Assembly (NCBI GenBank): GCA_029465975.1
Contig: CM055755.1
Coordinates: 12,460,738 to 12,524,737, forward strand
Length of the DNA: 64,000 bases
Source of the DNA: Dallia pectoralis
Lineage: Eukaryota > Chordata > Actinopteri > Esociformes > Umbridae
Reading direction: 5' to 3'
Numbering within the stretch: position 1 is the first letter of the stretch; each line of letters begins with the position of its first letter. Shown here piece after piece: positions 1 to 12,707 of this stretch. A program made the position numbers and the translations under genes. The notes beneath the pieces are model-generated. The model was given only the letters and a program-made list of their open reading frames with translations, did not search any database and was not told where the DNA came from.

Positions 1-1234
1 CCAGTGCTTGGCTCAACGCTCAAACATGGTCTATCTTGTGTTTGCTATTCAACAGTCAAATGAATGGAGACAATAGAGGTCCTTATCTGAACCTGATGAG
101 GACTGCAGTTGTCTGTGTCACAGAGGAACATGACAGGAATATTTGCATCACGATATAGGGAACAACTTCATTAGCATGAACATACAGTACAATAGTTAAT
201 TGATTTCTGCCAGGCTCTGCAACTCTTCTTTGCTCGTCTGTCATCAAGCGAAGGCAACAAACCAACGTGGCCTGACCTGGACCAGATAAATAATTGTGCC
301 CGGGCTCATTAAACCCCGACCTTTTAACGAGAGAAGGCCTCCATGCTGTATGTAAATTGTTGTTTAGAAGTTAATCTTTGGGATTAATGGAACTGACCTG
401 TGACCTGTGCATGCACCTTACACATAGGGCCATATCCTCTCCCTCTCCCCATCACCCCTTCCCAGTATATATATATCACTCTACTTTACTTGGTCCAACT
501 TCCGTTTTCCCTGCCAGTTGCTGTTTCTCTTTGTGATCTGTCGGCTCCCTTCATGTCCCAGCCACCCTGTCACCCTGTCACTCTGCCACCTAGTCCACTC
601 CCAAACTACCCCTGAGGGCAACTAAGTATCGCCCTGTGGCTGTGTCTAGACATCCAGCTGCCTGTCTCTGGCAGGATGACTGGTAGGGGAGAGAGGGCGG
701 GAGAGAGAGGGCGGACAGGGAGGGAAGAAGGGACTGATTGAATGCATCAGGAAGAGTGACATGAGCACTGGGCTGTGGTGGCATTGGTAACCTTCACCAG
801 GAGGGAGCAGATGGTGTGATGATTAAAAGAGCCGGGGTAGAGAGGGGATGCCTGCCCGGCCAAACGGAACTTCCCGCCCACGTACGTTATATCCCTCTGA
901 GTAAAGAGTCTGGATCTCCAAGGCAACTTTACTAAAAGTATCCGGTTGCTCCGATTGGTGCAACCAACTGATGAGTGCGACCAGTTCCAGAACACAAATG
1001 GATGAAGCAACTGGTTGAAAATGTGTCATTGGCTTGAATCAAAATGCTGACAACAATCTTAATGTACAACACCCCTTATTGAGACATCATCTAAACATAT
1101 GCAATAGAAGAAGTAAAATATGTAGCAAACAGATAAAGGCCAGAACAAACATGTCATAATCCAGAATACGGGTAGGAGGGGTGCTGCAGCCCAACAGCCC
1201 CCCACCCTGAACACTGCCTCGGCACCCTCTGAAG
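1..1234. other. Intronic spacer
   Basis: Mixed single-copy-looking sequence with pyrimidine-rich patches (430-620) and a purine-rich patch (685-735). No exon, RNA gene or recognisable transposon was seen. Confidence 0.6.
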
Positions 1235-1497
1235 ACTTAGAACCCCCTGCTGAAACTCCGCCCCCTGATGCAGCCTCAGAACCCCCTGCTGAGAGTCCGC
1301 CCCCTGATACAGCCTCAGAACCCCCTGCTTAAACTCCGCCCCCTGATGCAGCCTCAGAACCCCCTGCTGAGAGTCCGCCCCCTGATGCAGCCTTAGAACC
1401 CCCTGCTGAGACTCCGCCCCCTGATGCAGCCTCAGAACCCCCTGCTGAGACTCCGCCCCCTGATGCAGCCTCAGAACCCCCTGTAGAGACTCTGCCT
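1235..1497 (+). repeat. 39-bp minisatellite, ~7 copies, coding-like period
   Basis: Unit begins GCCTCAGAACCCCCTGCTGA. The plus strand reads as a 13-residue Pro/Glu/Ala repeat (DAASEPPAETPPP). One copy carries TAA and no start or splice context was found, so it is treated as non-coding. Confidence 0.85.
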
Positions 1498-1948
1498 GCC
1501 ACTGATGCGTGCAGGTAGCCTTTTTGTCAGCTTGCGAAACACAATAAAATCATAGTATAAAAACAGATACAGCAGCAGAACTTTTCATTGCATTCAAGTC
1601 TGGGATTCAATTTAACCTTGAACAAAAAGCTGGATTGCAGTGGTGGATGTCTAACATCTGGGAGAATGAGTGCCAGCGGCACTGTTTCCACACCAGGCAG
1701 GATTTGTGAACAGAGGGCACCCACCAGAGACCATGACAAGAGCAGGGAGGAGATTGTAAACACTAATGCTGCCATTTCCAACTCAGGCAGGCCAATCTAA
1801 ATATAACTGTGACTGTGTTATGTTCTGGCCGGCAGTCAGAGAGAGCTGAAGGGACATTTGGGGGGTGGCGGTCAAGAATCCGATGAACATGATATCACTG
1901 TGTGCTCGGCTGTGTGTGAATCCATGCCTGCATTGGGCCGGTGAGAAG

Positions 1949-4435
1949 AAAGTGCAGTTAGGATTATGTTAAGGCATTATGAATAAATTTGAATGAATTA
2001 GAAAGTGCAGTTAGGAATATGTTAAGGCATTATGAATAAACTGGAATGAATTAGAAAGTGCAGTTAGGAATATGTTAAGGCATTATGAATAAACTGGAAT
2101 GAATTAGAAAGTGCAGTTAGGATTATGTTAAGGCATTATGAATAAACTGGAATGAATTAGAAAGTGCAGTTAGGATTATGTTAAGGCATTATGAATAAAC
2201 TTGAATGAATTAGAAAGTGCAGTTAGGATTATGTTAAGGCATTATGAATAAACTGGAATGAATTAGAAAGTGCAGTTAGGATTATGTTAAGGCATTATGA
2301 ATAAACTGGAATGAATTAGAAAGTGCAGTTAGGATTATGTTAAGGCATTATGAATAAACTGGAATGAATTAGAAAGTGCAGTTAGGATTATGTTAAGGCA
2401 TTATGAATAAACTTGAATGAATTAGAAAGTGCAGTTAGGATTATGTTAAGGCATTATGAATAAACTGGAATGAATTAGAAAGTGCAGTTAGGATTATGTT
2501 AAGGCATTATGAATAAACTTGAATGAATTAGAAAGTGCAGTTAGGATTATGTTAAGGCATTATGAATAAACTTGAATGAATTAGAAAGTGCAGTTAGGAT
2601 TATGTTAAGGCATTATGAATAAACTGGAATGAATTAGAAAGTGCAGTTAGGATTATGTTAAGGCATTATGAATAAACTGGAATGAATTAGAAAGTGCAGT
2701 TAGGATTATGTTAAGGCATTATGAATAAACTGGAATGAATTAGAAAGTGCAGTTAGGATTATGTTAAGGCATTATGAATAAACTTGAATGAATTAGAAAG
2801 TGCAGTTAGGATTATGTTAAGGCATTATGAATAAACTGGAATGAATTAGAAAGTGCAGTTAGGATTATGTTAAGGCATTATGAATAAACTGGAATGAATT
2901 AGAAAGTGCAGTTAGGATTATGTTAAGGCATTATGAATAAACTGGAATGAATTAGAAAGTGCAGTTAGGATTATGTTAAGGCATTATGAATAAACTGGAA
3001 TGAATTAGAAAGTGCAGTTAGGATTATGTTAAGGCATTATAAATAAACTGGAATGAATTAGAAAGTGCAGTTAGGAATATGTTAAGGCATTATGAATAAA
3101 CTGGAATGAATTAGAAAGTGCAGTTAGGAATATGTTAAGGCATTATGAATAAACTGGAATGAATTAGAAAGTGCAGTTAGGATTATGTTAAGGCATTATG
3201 AATAAACTGGAATGAATTAGAAAGTGCAGTTAGGATTATGTTAAGGCATTATGAATAAACTGGAATGAATTAGAAAGTGCAGTTAGGATTATGTTAAGGC
3301 ATTATGAATAAACTTGAATGAATTAGAAAGTGCAGTTAGAATTATGTTAAGGCATTATGAATAAACTGGAATGAATTAGAAAGTGCAGTTAGGATTATGT
3401 TAAGGCATTATGAATAAACTTGAATGAATTAGAAAGTGCAGTTAGGATTATGTTAAGGCATTATGAATAAACTTGAATGAATTAGAAAGTGCAGTTAGGA
3501 TTATGTTAAGGCATTATGAATAAACTGGAATGAATTAGAAAGTGCAGTTAGGATTATGTTAAGGCATTATGAATAAACTGGAATGAATTAGAAAGTGCAG
3601 TTAGGATTATGTTATGGCATTATGAATAAACTGGAATGAATTAGAAAGTGCAGTTAGGAATATGTTATGGCATTATGAATAAACTGGAATGAATTAGAAA
3701 GTGCAGTTAGGATTATGTTAAGGCATTATGAATAAACTTGAATGAATTAGAAAGTGCAGTTAGGATTATGTTAAGGCATTATGAATAAACTGGAATGAAT
3801 TAGAAAGTGCAGTTAGGATTATGTTAAGGCATTATGAATAAACTGGAATGAATTAGAAAGTGCAGTTAGGATTATGTTAAGGCATTATAAATAAACTGGA
3901 ATGAATTAGAAAGTGCAGTTAGGATTATGTTAAGGCATTATGAATAAACTTGAATGAATTAGAAAGTGCAGTTAGGATTATGTTAAGGCATTATGAATAA
4001 ACTGGAATGAATTAGAAAGTGCAGTTAGGATTATGTTAAGGCATTATGAATAAACTGGAATGAATTAGAAAGTGCAGTTAGGATTATGTTAAGGCATTAT
4101 GAATAAACTGGAATGAATTAGAAAGTGCAGTTAGGATTATGTTAAGGCATTATGAATAAACTTGAATGAATTAGAAAGTGCAGTTAGGATTATGTTAAGG
4201 CATTATGAATAAACTTGAATGAATTAGAAAGTGCAGTTAGGATTATGTTAAGGCATTATGAATAAACTGGAATGAATTAGAAAGTGCAGTTAGGATTATG
4301 TTAAGGCATTATAAATAAACTTGAATGAATTAGAAAGTGCAGTTAGGATTATGTTAAGGCATTATAAATAAACTTGAATGAATTAGAAAGTGCAGTTAGG
4401 ATTATGTTATGGCATTATAAATAAACTTAAATTAA
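1949..4435. repeat. 53-bp minisatellite, ~47 copies
   Basis: Unit begins AAGTGCAGTTAGGATTATGT and ends with GAATGAATTAG. Copies are very uniform; the main variants are CTGGAATG/CTTGAATG and TTAGGATTA/TTAGGAATA, intermixed along the array. Nearly every unit holds AATAAA on the plus strand, antisense to msi2. No open frame crosses it. Confidence 0.98.
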
Positions 4436-6319
4436 TTTGTTTTCCACCACAAATTATGTTAAACAACATAACCATAACCATATGGCCAATCTATCTGTTT
4501 TCCAATTTAATTCTTTAGTTTGTGTCACAAAAGCAAATTTCGATTCTACATCACCATGGGCAGAGGAAACATTCTTCTATCTACTTTACACTTTCCCCGA
4601 CAAATAAAATCACTAAAAGCCTCAGATCTCCGACCAAATGAGTGAGGACAAGGTGCCTAGACATCCCTCCCCTGTCTGCCCACTGTCCAATAACATACTA
4701 TGTTTACTTCCATTCTTGGTGATTGACAGTGGTCGGATTCAACAAAGGACAGCTCTTTAGGTGCCCTGCCAGACCACATAGTGAAAGACAAATATGGCAG
4801 GAGTGTGAGCACATTTCCCGGGTGAGAACGGCGCGACCACTAACCCTGCCACTGGAGCTGACATTTACAGACAGACTTGACATAAGCTTCATGGTGTAGA
4901 AAACTATTTGCTAGGAGCCACTCTATGTGCTCAAAAACCTTAAATAAAACAGTTGGACTAAATGAAAAGCAAAGCAAGAGTAGTTGGGCAATTTTTATTA
5001 CACGCAAGCAAAGAGAGAGCACGAGAAAGAGAGAATGTCCCGTTTCCTGCAGGCCCTGTGGGCAAATGGACACGACGTCTGGTAATGGTTCAACATAAAG
5101 CTCTCCACATTGACCCGTTTTAACCAGGGAAATAAATCTACACCTTTAATGCAGCTCCAGGTCACAAGAGGCTGAGTGGAGAGTAAGTAGAAACAGTTGT
5201 TTGAGCATTTAAACATCTGTTTAATATTTCATAGGCCTAGCTTCATCGATAGCTCAGGAGTACAGAGAGACAGAGAAGGGGCTGTCTTTTCACGCCAAAC
5301 GAGAAGATTTCCGTAATGACGATACAACCCTGCAAAAACATTTATGACGTGAAATATGAAATAGACCATGACTGACTCGTATGTATTGCCATTTGAGTGC
5401 TGTAGATAGGCTGGACACATTATTACAATGTATCTGAGGGGACGGCTGACCGTGGGGTAGATATATTCGCAGGGGTACAGACACCAGCACTCTGACACTG
5501 AGATAACATTTGCAACACTACATCGATTTAGGTTGATGTGTTCCCGTCTACATTTCCGGCATCTTAAGCTATTGCTATTTTCCACAGCATCTCGGCTCTT
5601 TAACTTTCCCGTCCTCAGTAAATCAAGCGCTCAATCAATGCTAATTCATGTTGCTTACTGGGATCCTTAATGCAGATATTAATTCACAGTGTGACTGTCA
5701 ATCACAGAGGGTTTAAAGTGAATGTGATCAGAATACACTCCAGAGCGAAGAACAATTCACAATTCCTTATAAAACACACACAGTATTGTGTGAATGCATC
5801 CATGAACACACAGCTCAAAGGTCATAGGTCAAAACAGGTGCCTATGAGTGTCCTGAACACACATGTCTAAATTGGTTTTAAAATATTAGCATAGAGTTAA
5901 ATCTCTGTAAATTGCAATACATATTAAAAGCTTACTTTGTTTCCCCTTTTATCGTTCAGCTTCCCAAGACATTATTGGTTTCCTTGATCGCCATTTTATG
6001 GTTGTGTGATACAAGGACAAAACTTACAGGAAAGACACAGGACCTGGAGAACCTCTAAAAGCTCGCTTTTAAAAAAGACCTCAATAAAAACTGACGTGTT
6101 GTCTTAAAATCATTTGAAAACACCCAGGACAGGATGTATCCTCGTGTCAAAAGCCATTTCCCGTCACGGATCACCTGTGAGCCCAGAAGTGTGGCCCAGG
6201 AGGTTGGGAATATCCACAGACGGGCCGTGACCGATGCAAACTCCCCCACTCCGCACCTCCGCTTCACTCCCAATGACATGCTTCTCCAGAGGGAGGGCAG
6301 AGGGGGGTGGGGAGAGACA
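4436..6319. other. Intronic spacer
   Basis: AT-rich, apparently single-copy sequence between two large arrays. Open frames here are short, on both strands, and lack domain signatures. Confidence 0.6.
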
Positions 6320-7110
6320 GGCGAGGAGAGGGGAGGCCGCCTCGGAGAGGGGAGGCCGCCTCGGAGAGGGGAGGCCGCCTCAGAGAGGGGAGGCCGCCTC
6401 GGAGAGGGGAGGCCGCCTCGGAGAGGAGAGGCCGCCTCGGAGAGGAGAGGCCGCCTCGGAGAGGAGAGGCCGCCTCGGAGAGGAGAGGCCGCCTCGGAGA
6501 GGAGAGGCCGCCTCGGAGAGGAGAGGCCGCCGGGAGAGGAGAGGCCGCCGGAGAGGAGAGGCCGCCTCGGAGAGGAGAGGCCGCCTCAGAGAGGAGAGGC
6601 CGCCTCAGAGAGGAGAGGCCGCCTCAGAGAGGAGAGGCCGCCTCAGAGAGGAGAGGCCGCCTCAGAGAGGGAGGCCGCCTCAGAGAGGGGAGGCCGCCTC
6701 AGGAGGGGAGGCCGCCTCCGAGAGAGGCCGCCTCGGAGAGGAGAGGCCGCCTCGGAGAGGAGAGGCCGCCTCGGAGAGGAGAGGCCGCCTCGGAGAGGAG
6801 AGGCCGCCTCGGAGAGGAGAGGCCGCCTCGGAGAGGAGAGGCCGCCTCGGAGAGGAGAGGCCGCCTCAGAGAGGAGAGGCCGCCTCAGAGAGGAGAGGCC
6901 GCCTCAGAGAGGAGAGGCCGCCTCAGAGAGGAGAGGCCGCCTCAGAGAGGAGAGGCCGCCTCAGAGAGGAGAGGCCGCCTCAGAGAGGAGAGGCCGCCTC
7001 AGAGAGGAGAGGCCGCCTCAGAGAGGGGAGGCCGCCTCCGAGAGGAGAGGCCGCCTCCGAGAGGAGAGGCCGCCTCCGAGAGGAGAGGCCGCCTCAGAGA
7101 GGGGAGGCTG
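6320..7110. repeat. 19-bp GC-rich minisatellite, ~42 copies
   Basis: Unit GGAGAGGCCGCCTCGGAGA with G/A variants (CTCGG, CTCAG, CTCCG) in blocks. The 19-bp period is not a multiple of three and lacks stops, so all three plus-strand frames stay open for about 280-350 codons and give the same Arg/Glu/Pro-rich repeat. No gene is inferred. Confidence 0.97.
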
Positions 7111-8789
7111 TCTGTCAGCAGAACACGGCACAGCAATCGACCCATTATACCAGATTAGTCTTCTAACTAAACCTTACCAGACAGCATTAATATAAAAAGG
7201 AAATTTGATATTGCGTAAAATTAAATGGCAGTTAGTGTTTTAATCAAGATACTTACAATATATTACAGCTGCACGCGTCTGTTTTGTAATGACTGAGAGT
7301 CTTATGGGAGCTCGTGTAAAAGATCGGTGGCATCGGAAACAGTCAAACTAAATACACAGACGAATTACTAAGAAATCATACGAGGAAGGTTTATTTTAAC
7401 CGTACTATTTAGAGAATGTACCATAGTTTACTTCGCAACCATTCTGTGTCCTCAGCCATGTCCGTACATTGCCGCTACAAAGGCACCTTCAAACATAGAG
7501 GAGTGAGAGAAGGGTTGAGGTGAAAGGAGAAAGCGATGACTTTATGATTATCTTTCTAAATGACACTTCAGCCCTCCACCCCGGCTGGGTAATTGTGATT
7601 ACTGTGCCTCTATATCAGCCACAGTCAACCGACCAGAACACGGACCTGAACACGGACCTGAACACGGACCTGAACACGGACCTGAACACGGACCAGAACA
7701 CGGACCAGAACACGGACCAGAACACGGACCAGAACACGGACCAGAACACGGACCAGAACACGGACCAGAACACCGACCAGAACACCGACCAGAACACGGA
7801 CCAGAACACGGACCAGAACACCGACCAGAACACCGACCAGAACACCGACCAGAACACCGACCAGAACACCGACCAGAACACCGACCAGAACACCGACCAG
7901 AACACCGAACAGAACACAGTATATAAGCAGGGTTGTCCTTCAGAGAGAGACGCTGGGGTAGGATAAGAGAGAACAGAAACCAAACAGTGCCGGGGGTCTC
8001 AAGATCTTCAAAGTTCTACACATCTGGGATCAGTGAAAGAGCATGACTGCTACTTTACTAAAATCAGAGGTGCATAGCATGAGGTGACCAGTAAGAAGTC
8101 TGAAATTGCTCACCCCATTACCCCCATGGCAGAACAAGAACAACGTAACCCAAGTTTAGAACCCATGCGGTTCACCTCGCTTTTCCCTGCGCCGTCTAGT
8201 CAACTAACATGCTGGTGCCATTTCAGGAAACTCCAAAAACAAACAACGGCAGATATGTAACAAACTGGATCAGTAACAACGACTTGAACCGGGTTTGGTG
8301 AACAGGTCGCAGGCAGCAGATGACTGATTGAATTAAGGTGAAATTAAGGGAATATTGGGTTCCTGTGTTCATTGGGGAGAACTAATGTATTCTTGGCACA
8401 GCTTTTACATTTATGTTCCTCTTTCTCCACAATCTCCCTCCCGTTTGTTGATGAAGGTTGAAAACACTGCATAAGCCAGATGGGGAAAGGGGACTAGAAG
8501 TTAGAGAGGAAGAGGCCCCTCAGTTTATCCCAGAGGTCCACGGCCGTACTTGTACTGACATCTTGTTGCATTTTCCGAGTTTGTCATTTACACAAGAGGC
8601 ATTTTCTGACCAATCACCACAACATCTCCTGTCAAATCAACAACCCTGCTAACACCTTAATTGATGAAGTGTTTATTTTTAAGGCTGGAAAGTTATCAGA
8701 CAGCGGAAACTGCCACTGAAGAGCCTGGAGTGCCTATAGAGGTCAAAAGAGATCCAACAGAATAGCAAGAAATCATTATGACAATCACC
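7111..8789. other. Intronic spacer around the 12-bp array
   Basis: Apart from the array at 7631-7918, nothing recognisable. Confidence 0.55.
7631..7918. repeat. 12-bp minisatellite, ~24 copies
   Basis: Unit GACCAGAACACG, reading DQNT on the plus strand. First copies have GACCTG, middle ones CACGGA, and the last block is mostly CACCGA, so variants are clustered. Confidence 0.95.
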
Positions 8790-8992
8790 TCTCAGCTCAC
8801 TGTCTGATTGGGCTGTTGTTTGGTCATTATGAGGAACACCTCTCAGCTTTCAGTCTGATTGGGCTGTTGTCTGGTCATTATGAGGAACACCTCTCAGCTC
8901 TTCATCTGATTGGGCTGTTGTCTGGTCATTACGGCAATGACCTCCTCGATGCTCCGCGTCTGATTAGGCTGTTGTCTGGTCATTATGACAGG
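8790..8992. repeat. 51-bp minisatellite, 4 copies
   Basis: Unit includes CTGATTGGGCTGTTGTCTGG and TCATTATGAGGAACACC. The last copy is the most diverged. Confidence 0.9.
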
Positions 8993-9025
8993 ACATAACA
9001 ATGACAACAGTTTAAGTTAAAAAGT

Positions 9026-9279
9026 CATAGCCTGGATTCCATACAGAAGAATGTGACCTCTACCTTTAACGAGCCATAGCCTGGATTCCATTCTGAAGAA
9101 GTGACCTCTACCTTTAACGAGACATAGCCTGGATTCCATTCTGAAGAAGTGACCTCTACCTTTAACGAGCCATAGCCTGGATTCCATTCTGAAGAAGTGA
9201 CCTCTACCTTTAACGAGACATAGCCTGGATTCCATTCTGAAGAAGTGACCTCTACCTTTAACGAGACATAGCCTGGATT
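9026..9279. repeat. 48-bp minisatellite, ~5 copies
   Basis: Unit begins CATAGCCTGGATTCCATTCT and ends TACCTTTAACGAG. It runs straight into the next, unrelated array at 9279. Confidence 0.92.
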
Positions 9280-9512
9280 CTGTACGGTGGAGAGAGGATC
9301 ATCCAGGGAGAGCAGTCTGTACGGTGGAGAGGATCATCCAGGGAGAGCAGTCTGTATGGTGGAGAGAGGATCATCCAGGGAGAGCAGTCTGTATGGTGGA
9401 GAGGATCATCCAGGGAGAGCAGTCTGTACGGTGGAGAGGATCATCCAGGGAGAGCAGTCTGTACGGTGGAGAGGATCATCCAGGGAGAGCAGTCTGTACG
9501 GTGGAGAGAGGA
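9279..9512. repeat. 35-37-bp minisatellite, ~6.5 copies
   Basis: Unit begins TCTGTACGGTGGAGAGGATC and ends CAGGGAGAGCAG. Length differs by an extra AG in some copies. Confidence 0.92.
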
Positions 9513-9658
9513 CTTAGCAAAATGATGACGAGTCTCTGTTACCAAAAGTACTGTTCTGGATTCAGTGGCAATTGTCTATATAACCAAATGTGTGTACCAT
9601 GCAGGCTTCACAGAGTAGCCCCTTACTCACTGACCAGGTTTCAATGTAGCTCTGTTGT

Positions 9659-10085
9659 GTGGGTTTGGGCACTGGGACCCTGATTTGGGCACAGGGTCCC
9701 TGGTTTGGGCACAGGGTCCCTGGTTTGGGCACTGGGACCCTGATTTGGGCACAGGGTTCCTGGTTTGGGCACTGGGTCCCTGGTTTGGGCACTGGGTCCC
9801 TGGTTTGGGCACAGGGTTCCTGGTTTGGGCACTGGGTTCCTGGTTTGGGCACTGGGACCCTGATTTGGGCACTGGGACCCTGATTTGGGCACAGGGTTCC
9901 TGGTTTGGGCACATGGTCCCTGGTTTGGGCACAGGGTTCCTGGTTTGGGCACATGGTCCCTGGTTTGGGCACAGGGTTCCTGGTTTGGGCACATGGTCCC
10001 TGGTTTGGGCACAGGGTTCCTGGTTTGGGCACATGGTCCCTGGTTTGGGCACAGGGTTCCTGGTTTGGGCACAGGGTCCCTGGTT
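9659..10085. repeat. 20-bp minisatellite, ~21 copies
   Basis: Unit TGGTTTGGGCACAGGGTTCC. Variants ACAGGG, ACTGGG and ACATGG appear in runs; the last third alternates ACAGGGTTCC with ACATGGTCCC, a 40-bp higher-order period. Confidence 0.95.
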
Positions 10086-12707
10086 TAATACTGTCACATT
10101 GATTCAGCAGCAGTTTCTTCTCAGGGTGGACCTGTGAAACATGGAACATCTACATTTTACTATTTCTTTAACTGGGTTTTGGTTTTGGTGGGATGAACTT
10201 TAATTCCATCTATTGTTAAAAGATGCAGACAACACATTAAGGGCAGTTTACAACATAGATCTGAAGGTAGAACAGATCTAGGTGCACTATATTACCCCTA
10301 ATGGACACAACAACTCAACTAAATCTGGATCAGAGACACGCAGACAGTTGCCTGAGCAAACCAGCAGCCAGGCATCCGTGCCGACTCCCAGAATGCTTCA
10401 CTCTCAACCACCATGGCTATTTATAAGCCTGTGTGCCACCTGCCAGGACACAGGCAGAGGGAAATAAAAGAAATAATTTGATATCCACTTCAGTGATAAT
10501 TCATTTGCTCTAATGTAGTAAGAGATAAGCATGCGGCAAAGATGGAAAGTGTTTGCTGCTCTGGAGAGCCAGAGTCAGGCACCCAGCAGCCAGGCACCCA
10601 GCAGCCAGGCACCCAGCAGCCAGGCACCCAGCAGCCAGGCACCCAGCAGCCAGGCACCCAGCAGCCAGGCACCCAGCAGCCAGGCACCCAGCAGCCAGGC
10701 ACCCAGCAGCCAGGCATCCCTGTGTCAGAGCAGCATGTAACAGCAATGATCACGGCCTCTTTCATGAGAGAATCGTAAAAACATTTCAATACACAGCTTG
10801 TTTGTTTTATGAAGAGTTGTCGTTATACACAGGCAAGGAAATAAAAGACAACGGCTGGAAAAAACACGTTATTCGTTTGAAATCAATAAAGGCCCATTAA
10901 TTAGTACAAACACCCTGTGTTCCTGAAATGCTATGCTAGTCTATTTACTGTATCTAAACAGCGAATGGGTGTAAACAAAGATAATGTCGTCCTGCCATAC
11001 TCAGAGGCTGACCAACAGTAATTATAAGGTTCTTCACTCCACTGTAAGTTTGCGGTTTGTGAAGTCAATTCCTCTTCTTCCACATACAACCCCTCCCATT
11101 ACAACCTCACCTTTCTCTCTATTTTCTCTCTTTTTGTCTTTCCCAATCTTTTGCTATTTTCCAATGTGTCTGTTTCCCAATCTACCTTTCCCATCTTCTC
11201 TTGTTTTCTCTTTCTAATCTCTTTTTCTCTCAGGTTTGGGGAAATATTCTTTTGGAGGCACTTCAACAGAACCACGCTGACTTGATATCCAGGTCGCAGT
11301 GAAATGTCGGTGAGGTCAAGGTGGATAATGAAGCACGGTGCCAAAGCGAACGGTTATTAACTCCTTGGAGAGCATACAGTCACTCTGAGCTTGTTGGCCC
11401 TGTGAAGAATAAGAGACTATCAGGTCTACAAAAGGGGCGAGCGGAGTGGTAATGCTGAAGGCCAGTGAGGAGATATAACAACTCTCTGAATCAGCGCAAA
11501 GACCAGCTGAGTCCTCCTCTCTTCTCCGATTTAATTCAAACACCGTGGCTGGTTCCTGCTTCCAGGAGAGATGGAGACAGTGAGGTTGATCTCTGCAGCC
11601 GTATGTTGGTCCTTGGCTACCGATAAGGTATGTATCACACACACACACACACACACACCACCTCTCCACAAAGGTTAACACGGTCTTCATCCCCAAGAGA
11701 GCTTTTCTGTCATAATTTTGAATAATTTGTTCTGGAGAAGGTCTCCAAGCGCTGACGCCAAATTAAAACACTGGCGTGTGAATCTGTCAGGAACTCGGGA
11801 GGAACAGCTGCAGCAGATGGGGAGTCAGGATTTAGTCTTCGCTTGCTTTGAGCAGACACTAAAATATTGAGCCATTAGAGTCTTTTGTCAAAGGGAATCA
11901 GGTGTGATGTGGAGGAAGAAAAAACACACTCAACACGAGCTCACGCGCAAAAACACACACATACAAACAAAGTGTCTGCCAGAGCTTTCCTCTCCCAGAG
12001 ACAGCTGTGAAGACAGAGGTGGAGACACATCTCTAAGCCTCTCAGGGAAACACAACTCCAGACAAACACACTCACGGTGACGCAGCCTCTGTGTTGAACG
12101 CTTCACATGCTAACTGTGTCTGGAAGACAGCCTCTGCCACGCCAAAACACCTCGGCTCCGAATCTCTCCCAGGGCAGGCAGAAAGTTTTAATACATTGGA
12201 ATATAAAAGAGGTTTAAAATGCTTGAAATCAGATGTGAGACGGAGGAGATATATGCGATGTGTCTTCTTAAAAGGTCACATTCAGGCTCGGTGCACTGAT
12301 GAGCTGAGCTTTGTAGTCGTGCTGCACAATTATTATTCCTCTGTGTGACTGGAGAAATGGAAATACCAGCATCATCTCTGTTTGCATTCTGCAGAGCTTT
12401 GTTTAGTTTAAGTCCGTGACATTATTAAAATAAATTGTCGTGACGCACAGTTATTTTGTTTTGTTTTGACAGGGGCACATCGAAACGAGGCAAGCCCATG
12501 CTGGAGAAAGCCACTGTGGAACACTTGAAATTACATTTAGAAACATTCAACATGACTAAGTTCATTGACAAGCACAACATTTAAAACGTTGAGATATAAA
12601 AAAAGACTGTTTGCATTGGTGTTTTAATGGTTTATGGGCAGAGAACAGAACAACTATTAAAGAGTGATTGAGTAAAGAAAATGAGAGAGTGCGGGCACAT
12701 GCATTTC
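10086..12707. other. Intronic spacer around the 15-bp array
   Basis: Ordinary intron-like sequence with a pyrimidine-rich stretch at 11065-11230 and a short CA run at 11637-11658. No exon was found. Confidence 0.55.
10576..10719. repeat. 15-bp minisatellite, ~9.5 copies
   Basis: Unit CCAGGCACCCAGCAG, nearly invariant. Frames through it on both strands stay open because the unit has no stop. Confidence 0.95.

Noticed and set aside
1949..4435. CRISPR-like array
   Set aside because: The whole 53-bp unit is repeated with no unique spacers, in eukaryotic intron; the same applies to the 29-, 30- and 41-bp arrays.
6134..7195. Three overlapping forward open frames of 283-353 codons
   Set aside because: They result from a stop-free 19-bp repeat; the same peptide appears in each frame and no splice, start or domain evidence exists.
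7520..7966. DQNT-repeat protein
   Set aside because: Product of a 12-bp minisatellite; flanking residues have no recognisable domain.
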